Assembly: GCF_964340395.1 (NCBI RefSeq)
Contig: NC_135566.1
Location: 19,377,297 to 19,441,296, forward strand
Source: Glandiceps talaboti
Taxonomy: Eukaryota; Hemichordata; Enteropneusta; Spengelidae
Length of the DNA: 64,000 nt
Reading direction: 5' to 3'
This document shows, piece after piece, positions 1 through 10,800 of the stretch (within the stretch, counting starts at the first letter, position 1; every line of letters starts with the position of its first letter). The notes under the pieces are model-generated. The model was not told the origin of the DNA. It was given only the letters and a program-made list of their open reading frames with translations, and made no database searches. The position numbers and the translations under genes were made by a program.

Positions 1-229
1 AGTGTTTTTTTTTTCTAAAAACAATGTTGAGTGCATTTTTGAGAGGTTGCCAAATAACTATAATTTCAAACAGTCTAGAATATGCATATTAATTTATTAT
101 TCTGTGTATGTGAGGTGGGTCTTTCTTTATGACTGCAACATAATAATATTCAATATAAATTTCTAGTTCTATACATGTAGTTCTATAGCTTGGTGCCAGT
201 GCATTCCTAAAACATGGAAAATGGATATA

Positions 230-1020
230 TATGAGTCACATGCTACAAGTTCTTCTAAGTTCTATGACTCAATGTTTCCTTTGCACAAATTTGAAACTAG
301 AAATGCAAGCCCTACATTTTGTAATTAATCTCACATGTCAAATGCCAAAACAGTGTCAACATTTTGAGAGTATCAGGGTACAACTTACAAGTTCTATACC
401 TTTCAAGAAAAGATATTGATGCATTCTTTCAGTTTATATCAATTTTTTTATAAAACATATTGTCATTCAAATGAATGTACATTTGGTGGAACAATACCAC
501 AACAATGGCTGAGATGTCAGATTTTATATATACATGTCTACAGAAAACAAATTTAAACAGGTGAGATTTGTTTCTATGTCAATACTAATGAGGTCATATT
601 GAAGACATGCAAATCTTTTAAGCCAAATATTAACAACCTTCAGGGTCAAAGCGCCAATGTGTTTTTCTCTCTTTTTCCCAGATTTTACCATAACAGTAGG
701 TTATAGGTAGACATGATAGAAGCTCAATTTGTTCTAAAGAACACCACATATCAATTCATGTTATTATTGTTGTTTCTGATATTGTGTGAACTGGTGTACA
801 TGACCTTCAATTCTGACATATTGAGTGACTTTGAGTAAAGAGTTTGCTTTGCATGCTGACAATAATAATTTATAAGTTTACCTGCCACCACAAGAGCTTC
901 ATTTGGTCCAGATATTTTAATACAACAGCAATCACACTCACAACACATGGTTCAGTAGTATTTAACAAGATGTAAAGATGTCACTAAATATGGCCGAACT
1001 ATGTACATTCATTATCTGTG
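230..1020. repeat. Tandem segmental duplication, unit 1 (contains Cys-rich exon copy 2)
   Basis: Several blocks recur in the same order about 1.1 kb further on: the stretch around 265-290 (ATGTTTCCTTTGCACAAATT), the AATGAGGTCAT block near 588, the TCTTTTTCCCAGA block near 671, and the exon itself. The copies are clearly diverged, so the duplication is not recent. Confidence 0.7.
882..948 (-). CDS. FLOT2: Candidate alternative first coding exon of flotillin-2, Cys-rich (copy 2)
   Basis: This is a second copy of the Cys-rich exon, 1132 bases from copy 1. From the ATG at 948 it reads MCCECDCCCIKISGPNEALV then VA plus one base of Gly, with a GTAAAC donor at 881. Length (67 bases), end phase and the GPNEALVV motif match copy 1. 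The reading frame is intact; the changes include D4E, C10I and I19L, with several synonymous changes such as GTA to GTG. That pattern is what selection on the peptide would give, although two sequences are too few to prove it. Flanking DNA is also recognisably duplicated. Confidence 0.72.
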
Positions 1021-1379
1021 TATCTATTTGCATATTTAAACACTCCTCTCTATTAATAATGTTAATATTTAACTTGTGGTTGATGTAATTTTTGACTATT
1101 AACACAGTTTATATCACCTTGGCAACAGGGTAAAAATTTAACAGGAAAGTTTTAAACTTTGTTAATACATAAACGCTCAAAGTTTAGGAGTGTGGAGTTT
1201 GATCAAGTTTTTTAGAACTATTCTGTGCATATATCTGCAGGCATTATGTACTACTTGAGGCATGTCAACATGGTGTGACTAATTTTTTCCATTCTACATG
1301 TATATTACATAACAATGATTGGGCAACCTGAATGTCTCAATCAATGCTAAAATTTAAAAGTTTATTTCATACAGCATCT

Positions 1380-2150
1380 GATATTGACAAGTTCTATGAA
1401 TCGAACACTGATGGAAAGATTTTAAATGTTTCCTTTGCACAAATTTGAACAAACTTTGACACGGTCACACCAGATGGCAATTTCTTACCCTGCATACCTC
1501 AAATACTCTGGCAAGCACTATAGTATTAGGGTACAAGTTCTACACTTTGGAGAAAAGCTTTGAAGCCGTATTTTCATAAAACACATCACTGAGCAAAACC
1601 TACACTAGGTGGATCCTTACAATCAGTGGCTGCAATGACTTGCATACGTGCTACAGAAACCAATGCAAAATTTGTAAATTTGTTTTTGTACATCAATGTA
1701 ATGAGGTCATGTTGAAGAAAGGCAAATCTTAAAAGCAAACAACTCTCAAAATGCAACTTTCAAGGTCATGGCATGCTTGTCTTTCTCTTTTTCCAGAATT
1801 CAACCATGACAGTGCAGTGATGCATGCAGACATCATAGACATGTTTAGAGTTTAACGTGTTCTTCAGAAAGCAGAAAAAACTTGCGACTGGTTTTGTTAG
1901 GGTGTGATCAACAATTAGATAACTTAGTGGGTGGACATGACATTCACACCTGACATGTAGACCAAAGAAAGAGTATGCTTTGATGACATAAAATAAACTA
2001 TAACTTAGTTTACCTGCCACTACAATAGCTTCATTTGGTCCAGATATTTTACAACAACAGCAGTCACAATCACAACACATGATTTAGCAATATTACAACT
2101 CCAACTTCTGATAAGACGATCACCTGTTATCGAATGTATGTATGGCTGTA
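1380..2150. repeat. Tandem segmental duplication, unit 2 (contains Cys-rich exon copy 1)
   Basis: Partner of the unit at 230-1020. It has the same order of blocks: ATGTTTCCTTTGCACAAATT near 1427, AATGAGGTCATGTTGAAGAA near 1698, TTTTTCCAGAATTCAACCAT near 1787, then the exon. Confidence 0.7.
2014..2080 (-). CDS. FLOT2: Candidate alternative first coding exon of flotillin-2, Cys-rich (copy 1)
   Basis: On the minus strand an ATG at 2080 opens a 22-codon stretch, MCCDCDCCCCKISGPNEAIV then VA, plus one base of a Gly codon, followed by a GTAAAC donor at 2013. The second half repeats the GPNEA-VV-G motif of the canonical flotillin-2 exon about 2 kb upstream, and the exon ends in the same phase (1). 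It could therefore splice to the same downstream exon. The Gly2/Cys4 start is replaced by seven cysteines in the first ten residues, a likely palmitoylation cluster (inference). No acceptor is needed if it is used from its own promoter. It could instead belong to a second flotillin gene whose body lies off the left edge. Transcription is not shown by the sequence. Confidence 0.72.
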
Positions 2151-3986
2151 TGTACTAATCCAAGACATTATAGAATTTACATATTCCCATTAGTTATCAA
2201 AATGTTAATATTTAACTCATGTCAGGTAATTTGTTTAACTATTGAACTTACTGCAGTTTGTATCACCCTGATAACTTTTTAACAATTTCAAACTTCTGTA
2301 TAACACTCAAAGTTCTACAATGTATGAATATAGATTTTGATGAATATTAAAGAAATACAGTTTTCAATTTTTTTCTTTTAACTATGCCTATATTTGCCAG
2401 GTAATGTTTACTGTATGGCATGTCAACATAGCATAGCATACAGAGTGTGACTCATACCTTCCATTCTATGACACAACAACAATAGGTCAACCTGACCCTC
2501 CAGGCCATGTGACTTTCACATGACTGCCACAGAAAAACATGCACTATGTACGCAACAATTAGCTGGAATGCTCTTTCTGTGACAATACACGGTCAGAAAT
2601 TTCAATTCTTATTCCACTGCAGACTATTTTGTACTAAACTGTTACAGTTCTATAAAAATAAAAACATAACCAATAAAATTCTGCATTCTTCACATTTTCA
2701 AAACTATTTTCCTGAACACCTCTTTTTTCTCCAGTGTGAGTGCAATTTCTTCTATTTGTTAATACCATGACACAATGGCGGTTCATAGATATCAGAACCA
2801 ACCAATGAATTTTCTTAAGACACTGCATTATATTTTCTACCCTTATTGTATTATTTTGTTAACATTGCATAATTAGTATTTTTTATTTGAGGGAGGGGGT
2901 TATATTTTTTAGAACAAACATAAAAGTAGTCATTTTATTATTTCACTTCTCACATTACCATGATAAAGTCTGATTACTAATTTGATTTAAGTCAAAAACA
3001 AACATAAACATGACATATTAATGATAACATTTCTTTTGTTTGATCTTTACACTATATACTAATTATCAAATACATCTATATTTTATATCCAAACTTTCTC
3101 TAGGGCAAAATTTATGGGATAAAATTTGTTTTCACAAATGAAATGTAATTATCTCCTCAAAAATGAACTCCTATTGCAGACCGAACGCCATGATGGAAAA
3201 ACCGAGTGTTTAGCCTGTTAGTAATAATCATTGACATGATTGAATGATATATTTCCATGTGACCAGTCTGACGATCCGTATTTGGGTCACACACACCCTA
3301 TCACGGTATTTTCCTTACTTCACTACAAAACAATCCAAATTGACTTGACAATAATAACAGCTTCGAATATCATAACCGCATTTTCGACATTGTTATTTAG
3401 AAATTAATATTGATCGATGATTTTTAAAAATGCTTTGTTCCAATTTTACAAATTACATACATCTGTTATGTCGACTGTCCCGTTTGAGAAACTGGAATAT
3501 TTTCATTTGCGTAGTTCGCGTTACGTTCAAGTGTTTTGTGTCCACACAATCCTGTTAGATATGGAATTCTTGGGGATTCTGGTCAACAAAGATCATATTA
3601 AATGCATTCCATTTTTTCAATTCACAAAAGTAACATTATATAATATATTAGTTTTACCACGAATAAGCGTCAAAAGAACGTTACACGGAAGGAATCTAGC
3701 TGGGGAATCTGGGAGTGGGAAACCCTACTACACTAAACGTTCACAATCTTACCCTTTACTTCGCGAACTGTCAGTTGTATTTTGAACATCGCAAAACACT
3801 TTTTCACAGATATAACAAGGGCTCATATTTCGAAATAAGCAGTACAACGCCCACACGTAAATGAAATACTACGTAGGTACGAGTTTACGTGTAGTAGTAC
3901 AGTAGAGCGAGGTAGCGAAAGGGGTTGTCATGTATTAACTAATCTGCTCAATTTTCAACCAAATCCGAGGTCAAAAAGCCACTCAC

Positions 3987-4035
3987 CGGAGACCACCAAC
4001 GCTTCATTGGGTCCGACGGTATGACAATTTCCCAT
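3987..4035 (-). CDS. FLOT2: Flotillin-2, canonical first coding exon (gene partial, continues off left edge)
   Basis: Read on the minus strand from the ATG at 4035, the exon encodes MGNCHTVGPNEALVVS plus one base of a Gly codon, then a GTGAGT donor at 3986. This matches the start of flotillin-2 in animals almost residue for residue. In the family, Gly2 is myristoylated and Cys4 palmitoylated, which anchors the protein to the cytoplasmic face of membrane microdomains and endosomes. The exon stops just after the GPNEALVVSG motif that opens the SPFH/PHB domain. The remaining roughly 400 residues (SPFH domain and flotillin coiled coil) are not in the window and must lie to the left. A longer minus-strand reading frame over the same bases is out of frame with this exon and is not used. 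Flotillin-1 begins with a different short N-terminus, so FLOT2 is preferred. Confidence 0.92.
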
Positions 4036-4161
4036 ACTTCAAAATACCCGCTATATCTCACCAGCTGCGACGAAAATATGTGACAAACACCTGGAAAGGC
4101 TAGGTTTTGCGATATTGGGTCGTCAGTATGCAGGGACAACAAAAATGGCCGACAGCAACAG

Positions 4162-4173
4162 GGTCACGTGACC
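4162..4173. promoter_or_regulatory. Palindromic E-box / CLEAR-type site upstream of FLOT2
   Basis: GGTCACGTGACC is a perfect 12-base palindrome about 130 bases upstream of the canonical FLOT2 start codon. Its core GTCACGTGAC equals the consensus described for USF and for the TFEB/MITF CLEAR motif. Its position fits a core promoter on the minus strand; binding is inferred. Confidence 0.5.
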
Positions 4174-4900
4174 GTGAAAAAAAAGACGACTTTCCATTTG
4201 GAATATTCCATTCCTAAGATAGGGGACACTTTCACTTTTAGTACCAAAAAAAAACTCAACGTCTAAAACCAACGACAAATATCGGCAAATAATTAACAAA
4301 GTGTTTTCATAAATCTTTGCCTAGTAAGGTGACCAAAAACAACAGAGCAAAAGGTTACTGTTAAGATTTTTTAAAATATCCAATCTAAAACGACGTTGCC
4401 TGTAACAACCACATAAACATAGCTAGTCTATTATGACGACAATTTATTTTAATAATCCTTACTCGACCTTTTATTTTCAGAGTTCAAAATAAGGATCATG
4501 ATAACCACCATGCCCGGAAATGAAGAAAATCAATTATTACTTATTGCCTCTCAAGTCACAAGGGCTCGAGCTTAGTTAGTCGTGTTTACGAAAACACACA
4601 AAACAAACAAAACAACATAATTATAAACACTGACAAACATGAATGACCCCTCTATATGACATTAGTGGCCATTTCACATATATCAAAACATGACATTCTT
4701 GTTGCATAGACATATTGTTGATATTAATTTGTAATTACCATGTCCTTCATGTTACGGTGTTGTTTGTTTATTTGTTGTTTGTTGTTTGTTTTGTGCTTTT
4801 TCGTAAATATATCTATAACTAAGCCTGGGCCCTCTCTGTGCTCAAATTCGTTACTTTATGTCACTCTACGTTTCGATCAATTAATTATTCAATTTAATAG

Positions 4901-4966
<66 letters not shown>

Positions 4967-4979
4967 TGTCTATCAATTG

Positions 4980-5075
<96 letters not shown>

Positions 5076-5086
5076 GTCTATCTGTG
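4901..5086. repeat. Microsatellites (TCAA)n followed by (TCTA)n
   Basis: About 16 TCAA units run from 4901 to 4966. After a short gap, about 26 TCTA units follow, degrading to TCTG at the end. An apparent open frame through here is a product of the repeat. Confidence 0.95.
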
Positions 5087-5448
5087 TCTGTATGGATTTT
5101 TCTGGCAGTGGTTGGTTGGTGGCGCTCTAGCAGACGAGTTGCAGTATAATGAACCGATTGAAGATTTCGCATAGAGGGTGGGGGTACAACTGAATATTCA
5201 AGTTTCGCATGGGGATCTTGGGGAATGTGGGCATAGGGGCGTGTAATATTTCTTAGATTGTTGTTTTCCTGGTCTACAGGCTAAATATAACAACCTTTTG
5301 ACTATATATTCCTACCTGTAAGGAAAAACACTACTCTGCTAGTAGTATAGAGATTGAAACATTTGTAGCAGCATGATTCATACGATATTTTCTTGAACGG
5401 CAATTTGAGCACAATACGTGCCCCTGTAGATGTGGGTGGTATAAAAGA

Positions 5449-5620
5449 GCACACGCACGCACGCACGCACGCATGCACGCACGCACGCACGCACACACGC
5501 ACGCACGCACGCACGCACGCACATACATACATACATACATACATACATACATACATACATACATACATACATACATACATACATACATACATACATACAT
5601 ACATACATACATACACACAC

Positions 5621-5660
<40 letters not shown>
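5449..5660. repeat. Compound microsatellite (ACGC)n-(ATAC)n-(CA)n
   Basis: Three adjoining simple repeats: ACGC to about 5520, ATAC to about 5612, then CA to 5660. Open frames on both strands here (His/Thr-rich, Cys/Val-rich) are translation of the repeats. Confidence 0.95.
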
Positions 5661-5661
<1 letters not shown>

Positions 5662-6225
5662 CTCTAACGATCATTTTTAACATTATTAGGGGTACAGTCC
5701 ACGACTAATCCCCCAGATTTTCATCGAATTTTTACAACGCTATTCGACATCTCTCATAGTTTCCAGTTTGCAGTTACTCTGTCGAATTCAATTCTGCTCG
5801 AATTAAGAGAAATTCAATGTGTTTTTATACTAGAGAGATTCTCGAAGAATGGTAAACAGTTTTAACCGTTTACAGTACACCTGTGGATCTTTACTGTAAA
5901 AATCAGGCCCTTGCACTAGTGCAACCCTTTCTTCTTGTTATACGGTTGTTTATATAAATGTATATATGTCTGTTGGGACTTTTAATCTCGGTTTCATTGG
6001 GACTGAGGATAAACAAATGAGTGAATATATATGTCATAGGTACTGTGGAGGGGCCGGTGCGTGGGGTGGGGGTAGCTTAATTCAGGAGATGTATGTACTG
6101 AGTGTTACATACCTAACACTGGCCATGGAACAGATGAAGGCATCTTTACGCAAATCCAATTAGTTTTCTTTTGCGTGCCTTAGATTTTGAGAAGAAGAAA
6201 TAAGACAATCTGAACAGTGGTTTTA

Positions 6226-6880
6226 TAATAATAATAATAGCTTCATTTGCCATATGCTAACAAAGCATTGGAAATTGATTTTTCACACGAGCTCATAAAA
6301 AAACGGGAATAAAACTAAGAATATAAAAGAATGACACAACAGACAATAAAACATACACGATACTAAAAACAATATTAAGACAGGTTATAATAAAACAGGC
6401 GGTAGATGTCTATGTTCGGTTTAAAATACGGATTGCAGATGGATAAAAACTCTTCCTAAAACGTCCTGTTCTTGTTCTGATGGTCCTATACCGCCTATCA
6501 GAGGGTAAAATTTTAAAGAAATCATGTGCTAGCTAGGTGGCTAATAATGGCTATTGCTTTGTGCATAGTACGTGACTTATAAATGGAATGTAATGATGGC
6601 AATTCTGTACCGATGATTCCTTGTGTTGTCCGCACAACCCGCTCAAGTTTATTCAATTCATCCTTGAACATATTATTGAACCAGGCTGTGATAGCATATA
6701 TGTTAAAATACTCTCTATAACACTGCGATAAAAGTTGTCTAGAATGGAATTACTCATGCCAATTTCCTTCAAACGCCTCAGAAAATATAGACGTTGTTGT
6801 GCCTTCTTTACCAGGTACAGTATTAGTTTGCCAAGACAAACGATTTGAAAGTTGAATGCCTAGAAACAAAGGGCAAAGAA
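6226..6880 (-). mobile_element. Degraded 3' end of a CR1/Rex1-like non-LTR retrotransposon
   Basis: Translating the minus strand gives broken pieces of the C-terminal tail of a LINE reverse transcriptase. The order is KKAQQRLYFLRRLKEIGMSN, then NFYRSVIESILTY, then (after a frameshift) LERVVRTTQGIIGTELPSL and IYKSR, and finally RRYRTIRTRTGRF followed by PSAIRILN. This order is typical of CR1/L2/Rex1-type elements. It is followed by a short 3' region with ATGAGCTCGTGTG and an ATT-type microsatellite tail at 6226-6240, the usual end of such elements. The frame is interrupted by a shift and stops, and the endonuclease and RT core are absent, so this is a dead 5'-truncated insert. Confidence 0.85.
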
Positions 6881-6897
6881 TTGAAGTAGACTGGTAA

Positions 6898-6985
6898 GAT
6901 ACGACGTGATAACGTTCCGCCCTCACCTCTCACAGAGGGGTTGGCCGATGTGTGAGGGCGCCCCATCACGGCGTACTTTACAGAC
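6898..6985. repeat. Dispersed repeat family B, copy 1
   Basis: Contains GGTTGGCCGATGTGTGAGGG followed by CGCCCCATCA. The same motif recurs at 24436-24540 and, inverted, at 26735-26800. Confidence 0.65.
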
Positions 6986-7130
6986 TAAGAATTGAAGTTT
7001 CATATATAAGTAATATGTCATGGTATAACTCAGACTCTAGCTGAACAGGCAAATAAATCTATTTTCTTGTAAGTCTTTTTATCAGATAATTTTGACAACT
7101 CCCAGGTTATCTTAAGTTACTTTAAACACT

Positions 7131-7272
7131 AGCTGCAACTTAGTCTAGTTCCTTGATGGCTACTGTGTTCCGATTTTACACTACGTTATCGTCACACACC
7201 AATAACGTGTGAAGATAATGTAGTGTAAAATCGGAACACGGTCGTCAGAAACTAGACTAGCTGCAACTCAGT
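7131..7272. repeat. Near-perfect foldback element
   Basis: An arm containing GTGTTCCGATTTTACACTAC is mirrored by GTAGTGTAAAATCGGAACAC after a short loop near 7200. Outer arms AGCTGCAACTTAGTCTAG and CTAGACTAGCTGCAACT extend the match in part. The insert is about 140 bases and can form one long hairpin; it looks like a MITE-type insert. Confidence 0.85.
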
Positions 7273-7279
7273 GGAAGTT

Positions 7280-7500
7280 TTTTGGAAGACCAAAAATCAG
7301 CGCCCTCAACGATGATCTGTTTGTCTGATCGAAAAATGACACTCCAGTTATAAATAGTGCAGTTTTAACAGATCTGGTGACATGACAGATTCAATCGACT
7401 TTTATTTGCGTGATTGTCGATTTGATGTATGAGGGCCTCAATGGATTGAAATAAGCCGACCCTGCAACGCTCTGTGTTGTTTGTAACGCTTATTGAGTTT
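7280..7500. repeat. Dispersed repeat family A, copy 1
   Basis: Shares the blocks AAAAATCAGCGCCCTCA, TTGTCTGATCGAAAAATGA and CTCCAGTTA...GCAGTTTTAAC with copies at 17361-17460, 27196-27400 and 48410-48620. No coding capacity; family unnamed here. Confidence 0.7.
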
Positions 7501-8269
7501 TACCCTGAATAAAGATATAATAATATAATAATAATGAAAGTTTATCAATACCAGAGTATAGAATTGCTAAACACTCCTACGTTCTTTTGGTAAGGGAACG
7601 TGGTAAGATAAACTGGGTAACGTACATTTGTATGCCTTGATCACACCTTGATGAATCATGCATGGCGCTGGATCCACGAAATAATTTTATTCTTGCCTTC
7701 GAATTCTCAAAAAGGTTATGACGATTCCTGGCATCAGGAATGGTGGGGAGAATGTTCAAGCACAAGTCGTTTATATTAATATTAATAACTTTCCCAAGTC
7801 AAAAGATATACCCCACACTAGAAAACTATCTTCTTCTTATTCAAGTTAATAAACATCGATCGAAAGTCAAAGACACATGTACATTGTCCCAGATGAGCTG
7901 TTTGAGTTGCCAGGTAGCCGAATAGAAACAGTTCGGTGTGATGAATCATCGATTAGGTCGTACAAAGAGGATTTGTGAACTTTGTGAGTCTATGACAAGT
8001 TTCATTTTCTTTTTGACTGCTCCCTTTACTTTACCAACATCTTAGGGAACAATTACTACCACAGTGCACGGACATATTGACATCCAAGTCAACAGTAATT
8101 TTTTTTTCAAATAGAGATATTAAAATTATATATAACCTGCCAAAATTTGACTATGGAGCATTTTTATACGGGAAGGATGCTATCTCAGGGATCTGTAATA
8201 GCTAATTTTCCTTTGAGCGGCTGATTTATTCATTTGGTGTGTATTTTCTTCTTTGTTATTAGCTGGTGG

Positions 8270-8350
8270 CCGCGCCAAAGGCAATAAAGCATATTTTTTA
8301 TTATTTAAATCCAAAGGCAATAAAGTATATTTTTTATTATTTAAATATAT
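8270..8350. repeat. Short direct repeat
   Basis: A block of about 35 bases beginning CCAAAGGCAATAAAG and ending TTTTTTATTATTTAAAT occurs twice in tandem. Confidence 0.75.
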
Positions 8351-8959
8351 ACTAATTATCCAATATTGAAGAAATCCCCTCTTTGCACGTGTACCCAACC
8401 GGAAGTATGTTGCTATACATTAAATGCCATGTAATGTATGAAGAGAACAAGACAAGCGTGGGTATCCATTGGTGGTAAAATGTAATATTGTAATGTAATA
8501 GTACAGGAAGTACTTCCAAGAGAAAATTAAATATCGGGATCATTGTTTCTCTTTTATTTCAGGCCACCAAAAAGTTCAATAAAGATGAATAGCGCACAGA
8601 TGCAAAAGCTAGAAAACCGTTTACAAACATTTAATTAACTATACATAACACCATTAACTTTATACACATGTAATATAATATTAAAGCAGTGAATACGAGA
8701 GATCATCTTGAAATTGTATGGTGCGCCATCACCCGACCACTAGCTGAAAGCTAAACAGACGTACATCATCTACATGTACGTTACATATCGATTATAAATT
8801 CTCCATGGTTGGAGCGTGTTTAAACTACAGACTGAAGCAAAACAGACGACGTTAAACTTATTCAAAACAACGTTTAAGTATTTTCAATCAGTAAACCTGT
8901 GTTTTTGCTAGATTTTTCCCGCACTCTCTAGCTTTCCATATATGGCTATAAGTTAACCT

Positions 8960-9023
8960 TTGACCGTTTACGTCAGATAGACGCACAGACCGCTCACGGG
9001 AAGCCGCATACACACTTACTTTG
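8960..9023 (+). promoter_or_regulatory. Candidate 5' non-coding exon / promoter of PPP4C
   Basis: A short GC-richer patch ends in TTTG followed by a GTAAGC donor at 9024 and contains a CRE-like TTTACGTCAG near 8968. The acceptor CCCTCATAG at 10733-10741, 60 bases before the PPP4C start codon, would receive it. The transcription start itself cannot be placed from sequence alone. Confidence 0.4.
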
Positions 9024-9701
9024 GTAAGCATATTTTTTGTCGATTTTTCCTCTGATTTGAGGTTGTTTTGGATAAATCTATCTGCTTTGTTTACTTTACT
9101 TCACAATTAATTCAGTATCGTCAAGATCTTAACCGTAGTGTTCCCAGTTCTCAAGTAAAGTGTAGTTTTATAATGCCCAATTCAATGAGAGTTGTCTTGC
9201 GTACGTTTGGAGCTGCTCCACTCGTCGAGCTCCGAAGTTCAATAAAACGTCACCGGCAAACATGGCTTCCCCCGAGGTCCTTGGTACTGTGGAATGGAAA
9301 CAATCGTTCTATTGGACTTGGTGTAGTTCTTCAACTCAATACATTATGTGTGAAAGATTTTGAAATTGAATTATAAACAGCGCCACGTTTATTATATTTG
9401 CTTATTTACTGTTTCAAAACTACGTGGGACTCGACTACGCGTCTTGACAAAACAATGGTTTGCCTCGCCAAGCGTAGTCAGTGGCCTTGCCTTGTTGAAT
9501 AATCCGTTATGGCATGGGGCAGCCTGAAACGTAAACTTTAGGGTTTCTGTACCTTTTTACTACACCCAAACAAAATTGCCTTTGAGATTTGGATTTACAA
9601 ATGTAAACCCGTAGTCACTTATGAGCTATTTGTTTTGGATTTTTGGCAGTTCCTTTGGACTAATCACACCACTACACACATTTTTACAGTCACAAATACT
9701 T

Positions 9702-9780
<79 letters not shown>

Positions 9781-9810
9781 TACATACATACACACATACA
9801 AATACACATA
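9702..9810. repeat. (CA)n microsatellite with ATAC tail
   Basis: About 37 CA units, then ATAC and GACA-type degeneration. It lies in the presumed first intron of PPP4C. Confidence 0.95.
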
Positions 9811-9964
9811 CAGAGAGACAAACAGAGAGACAAATGTACCAGTCTGGTAATTAGTAAAAATTAGTCTTTGAGAACTAGCTGAAGACTGAAAGATTGCAAA
9901 ATTTTCTTGCAGTGAAAATATCAAGGTTTACAGTGGTGTAGACTTTTACTAGTTCTAGCCAGTC

Positions 9965-10075
9965 TATGTCATTGATCAGTGACTACGTAAACTCTCAGTC
10001 TACCTATCAGCTTGTTCTGGTACCCTATATAAGAATATTATGAGTGTTCACGTAGTCACAGATCAGTGATGTAGA
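9965..10075. repeat. Foldback sequence
   Basis: TGATCAGTGACTACGTAAAC is mirrored by GTTCACGTAGTCACAGATCA near 10048. This is a short imperfect inverted repeat. Confidence 0.6.
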
Positions 10076-10284
10076 TAGTAAGCTAATGACTCATATATTA
10101 AAGGAACAAGGGAAGTTAATCTTTTTGGAGACTTTTAAACAAACACATAGTGATACCGAGACTGTAAGATATGTCGTGTTCTTCAGCTCTATCAGTGCTT
10201 CTTAACCACAATGAAGGCTGGCTGATAGTGTAGCACTAATGTCTGTATCTTAGAGACTAAGTGATACCCTAACTTAACTATTCT

Positions 10285-10372
10285 AGATGCTATCCATGGC
10301 ATCGAATCTTCAAGATCTCTCTTCACGCATAGATTTTGAGATTCAATGCCAGGGATAGCATCTACACTATTA
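10285..10372. repeat. Foldback sequence
   Basis: GATGCTATCCATGGCATCGA is mirrored by TCAATGCCAGGGATAGCATC about 50 bases later. Confidence 0.75.
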
Positions 10373-10741
10373 TAACAACAGGCTAGCTATAGTTCAATGT
10401 TTTTTTCAAGGTTCATTAATACTTCAAACCTATCTGAGTTAGCCAGTCATGTCACCTGGGTTCCACACTAAAAGTCTGTTTAAGGATATAGAAATCTACA
10501 AGTTTTGCCAGATTTCCCCTTTCTGTTACCACTGTTTCCAAACCTAATGACAAAATACTGTTATTTTTTTTGCTTCATTTCATAACTGGTTTTTGTTCAT
10601 TATTTCCATCAATGCTCCAGGTAATTTGTCTCCACTAATTTCAAGTTTTCCAAAACTCATGAATCATATATTTGTAATTTGAAAACTAAAGTGTCAAATT
10701 TGAAATGTCTCACTATCTTTTTCTCTTTTTTTCCCTCATAG

Positions 10742-10800
10742 GAAATATCCTACTTTTTTATTGTGTATAATTTGTAAGGTATTCACAATTACTTTTCATC
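10742..10800 (+). other. PPP4C: 5' UTR part of the first coding exon of PPP4C
   Basis: A polypyrimidine tract (TTTTTCTCTTTTTTTCCCTC) and ATAG end at 10741, leaving 59 non-coding bases before the ATG. This suggests an upstream non-coding exon. Confidence 0.55.

Larger units (their letters stand above)
4174..8950. other. Intergenic region between FLOT2 and PPP4C
   Basis: No coding exon is supported here. The stretch holds microsatellites (4901-5086, 5449-5660), a decayed LINE (6226-6880), foldback sequences and dispersed-repeat copies. FLOT2 and PPP4C are transcribed divergently from its two ends. Confidence 0.6.

Noticed and set aside
3417-3785. 122-codon plus-strand frame
   Set aside because: No recognisable domain or splice context; it lies in the intron between the canonical and Cys-rich FLOT2 exons. 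Likely chance.
5302-5683. Cys/Val- and His/Thr-rich frames
   Set aside because: Pure translation of ACGC, ATAC and CA microsatellites.
9068-9376. 102-codon plus-strand frame
   Set aside because: No homology, no promoter or acceptor context; inside the presumed first intron of PPP4C.
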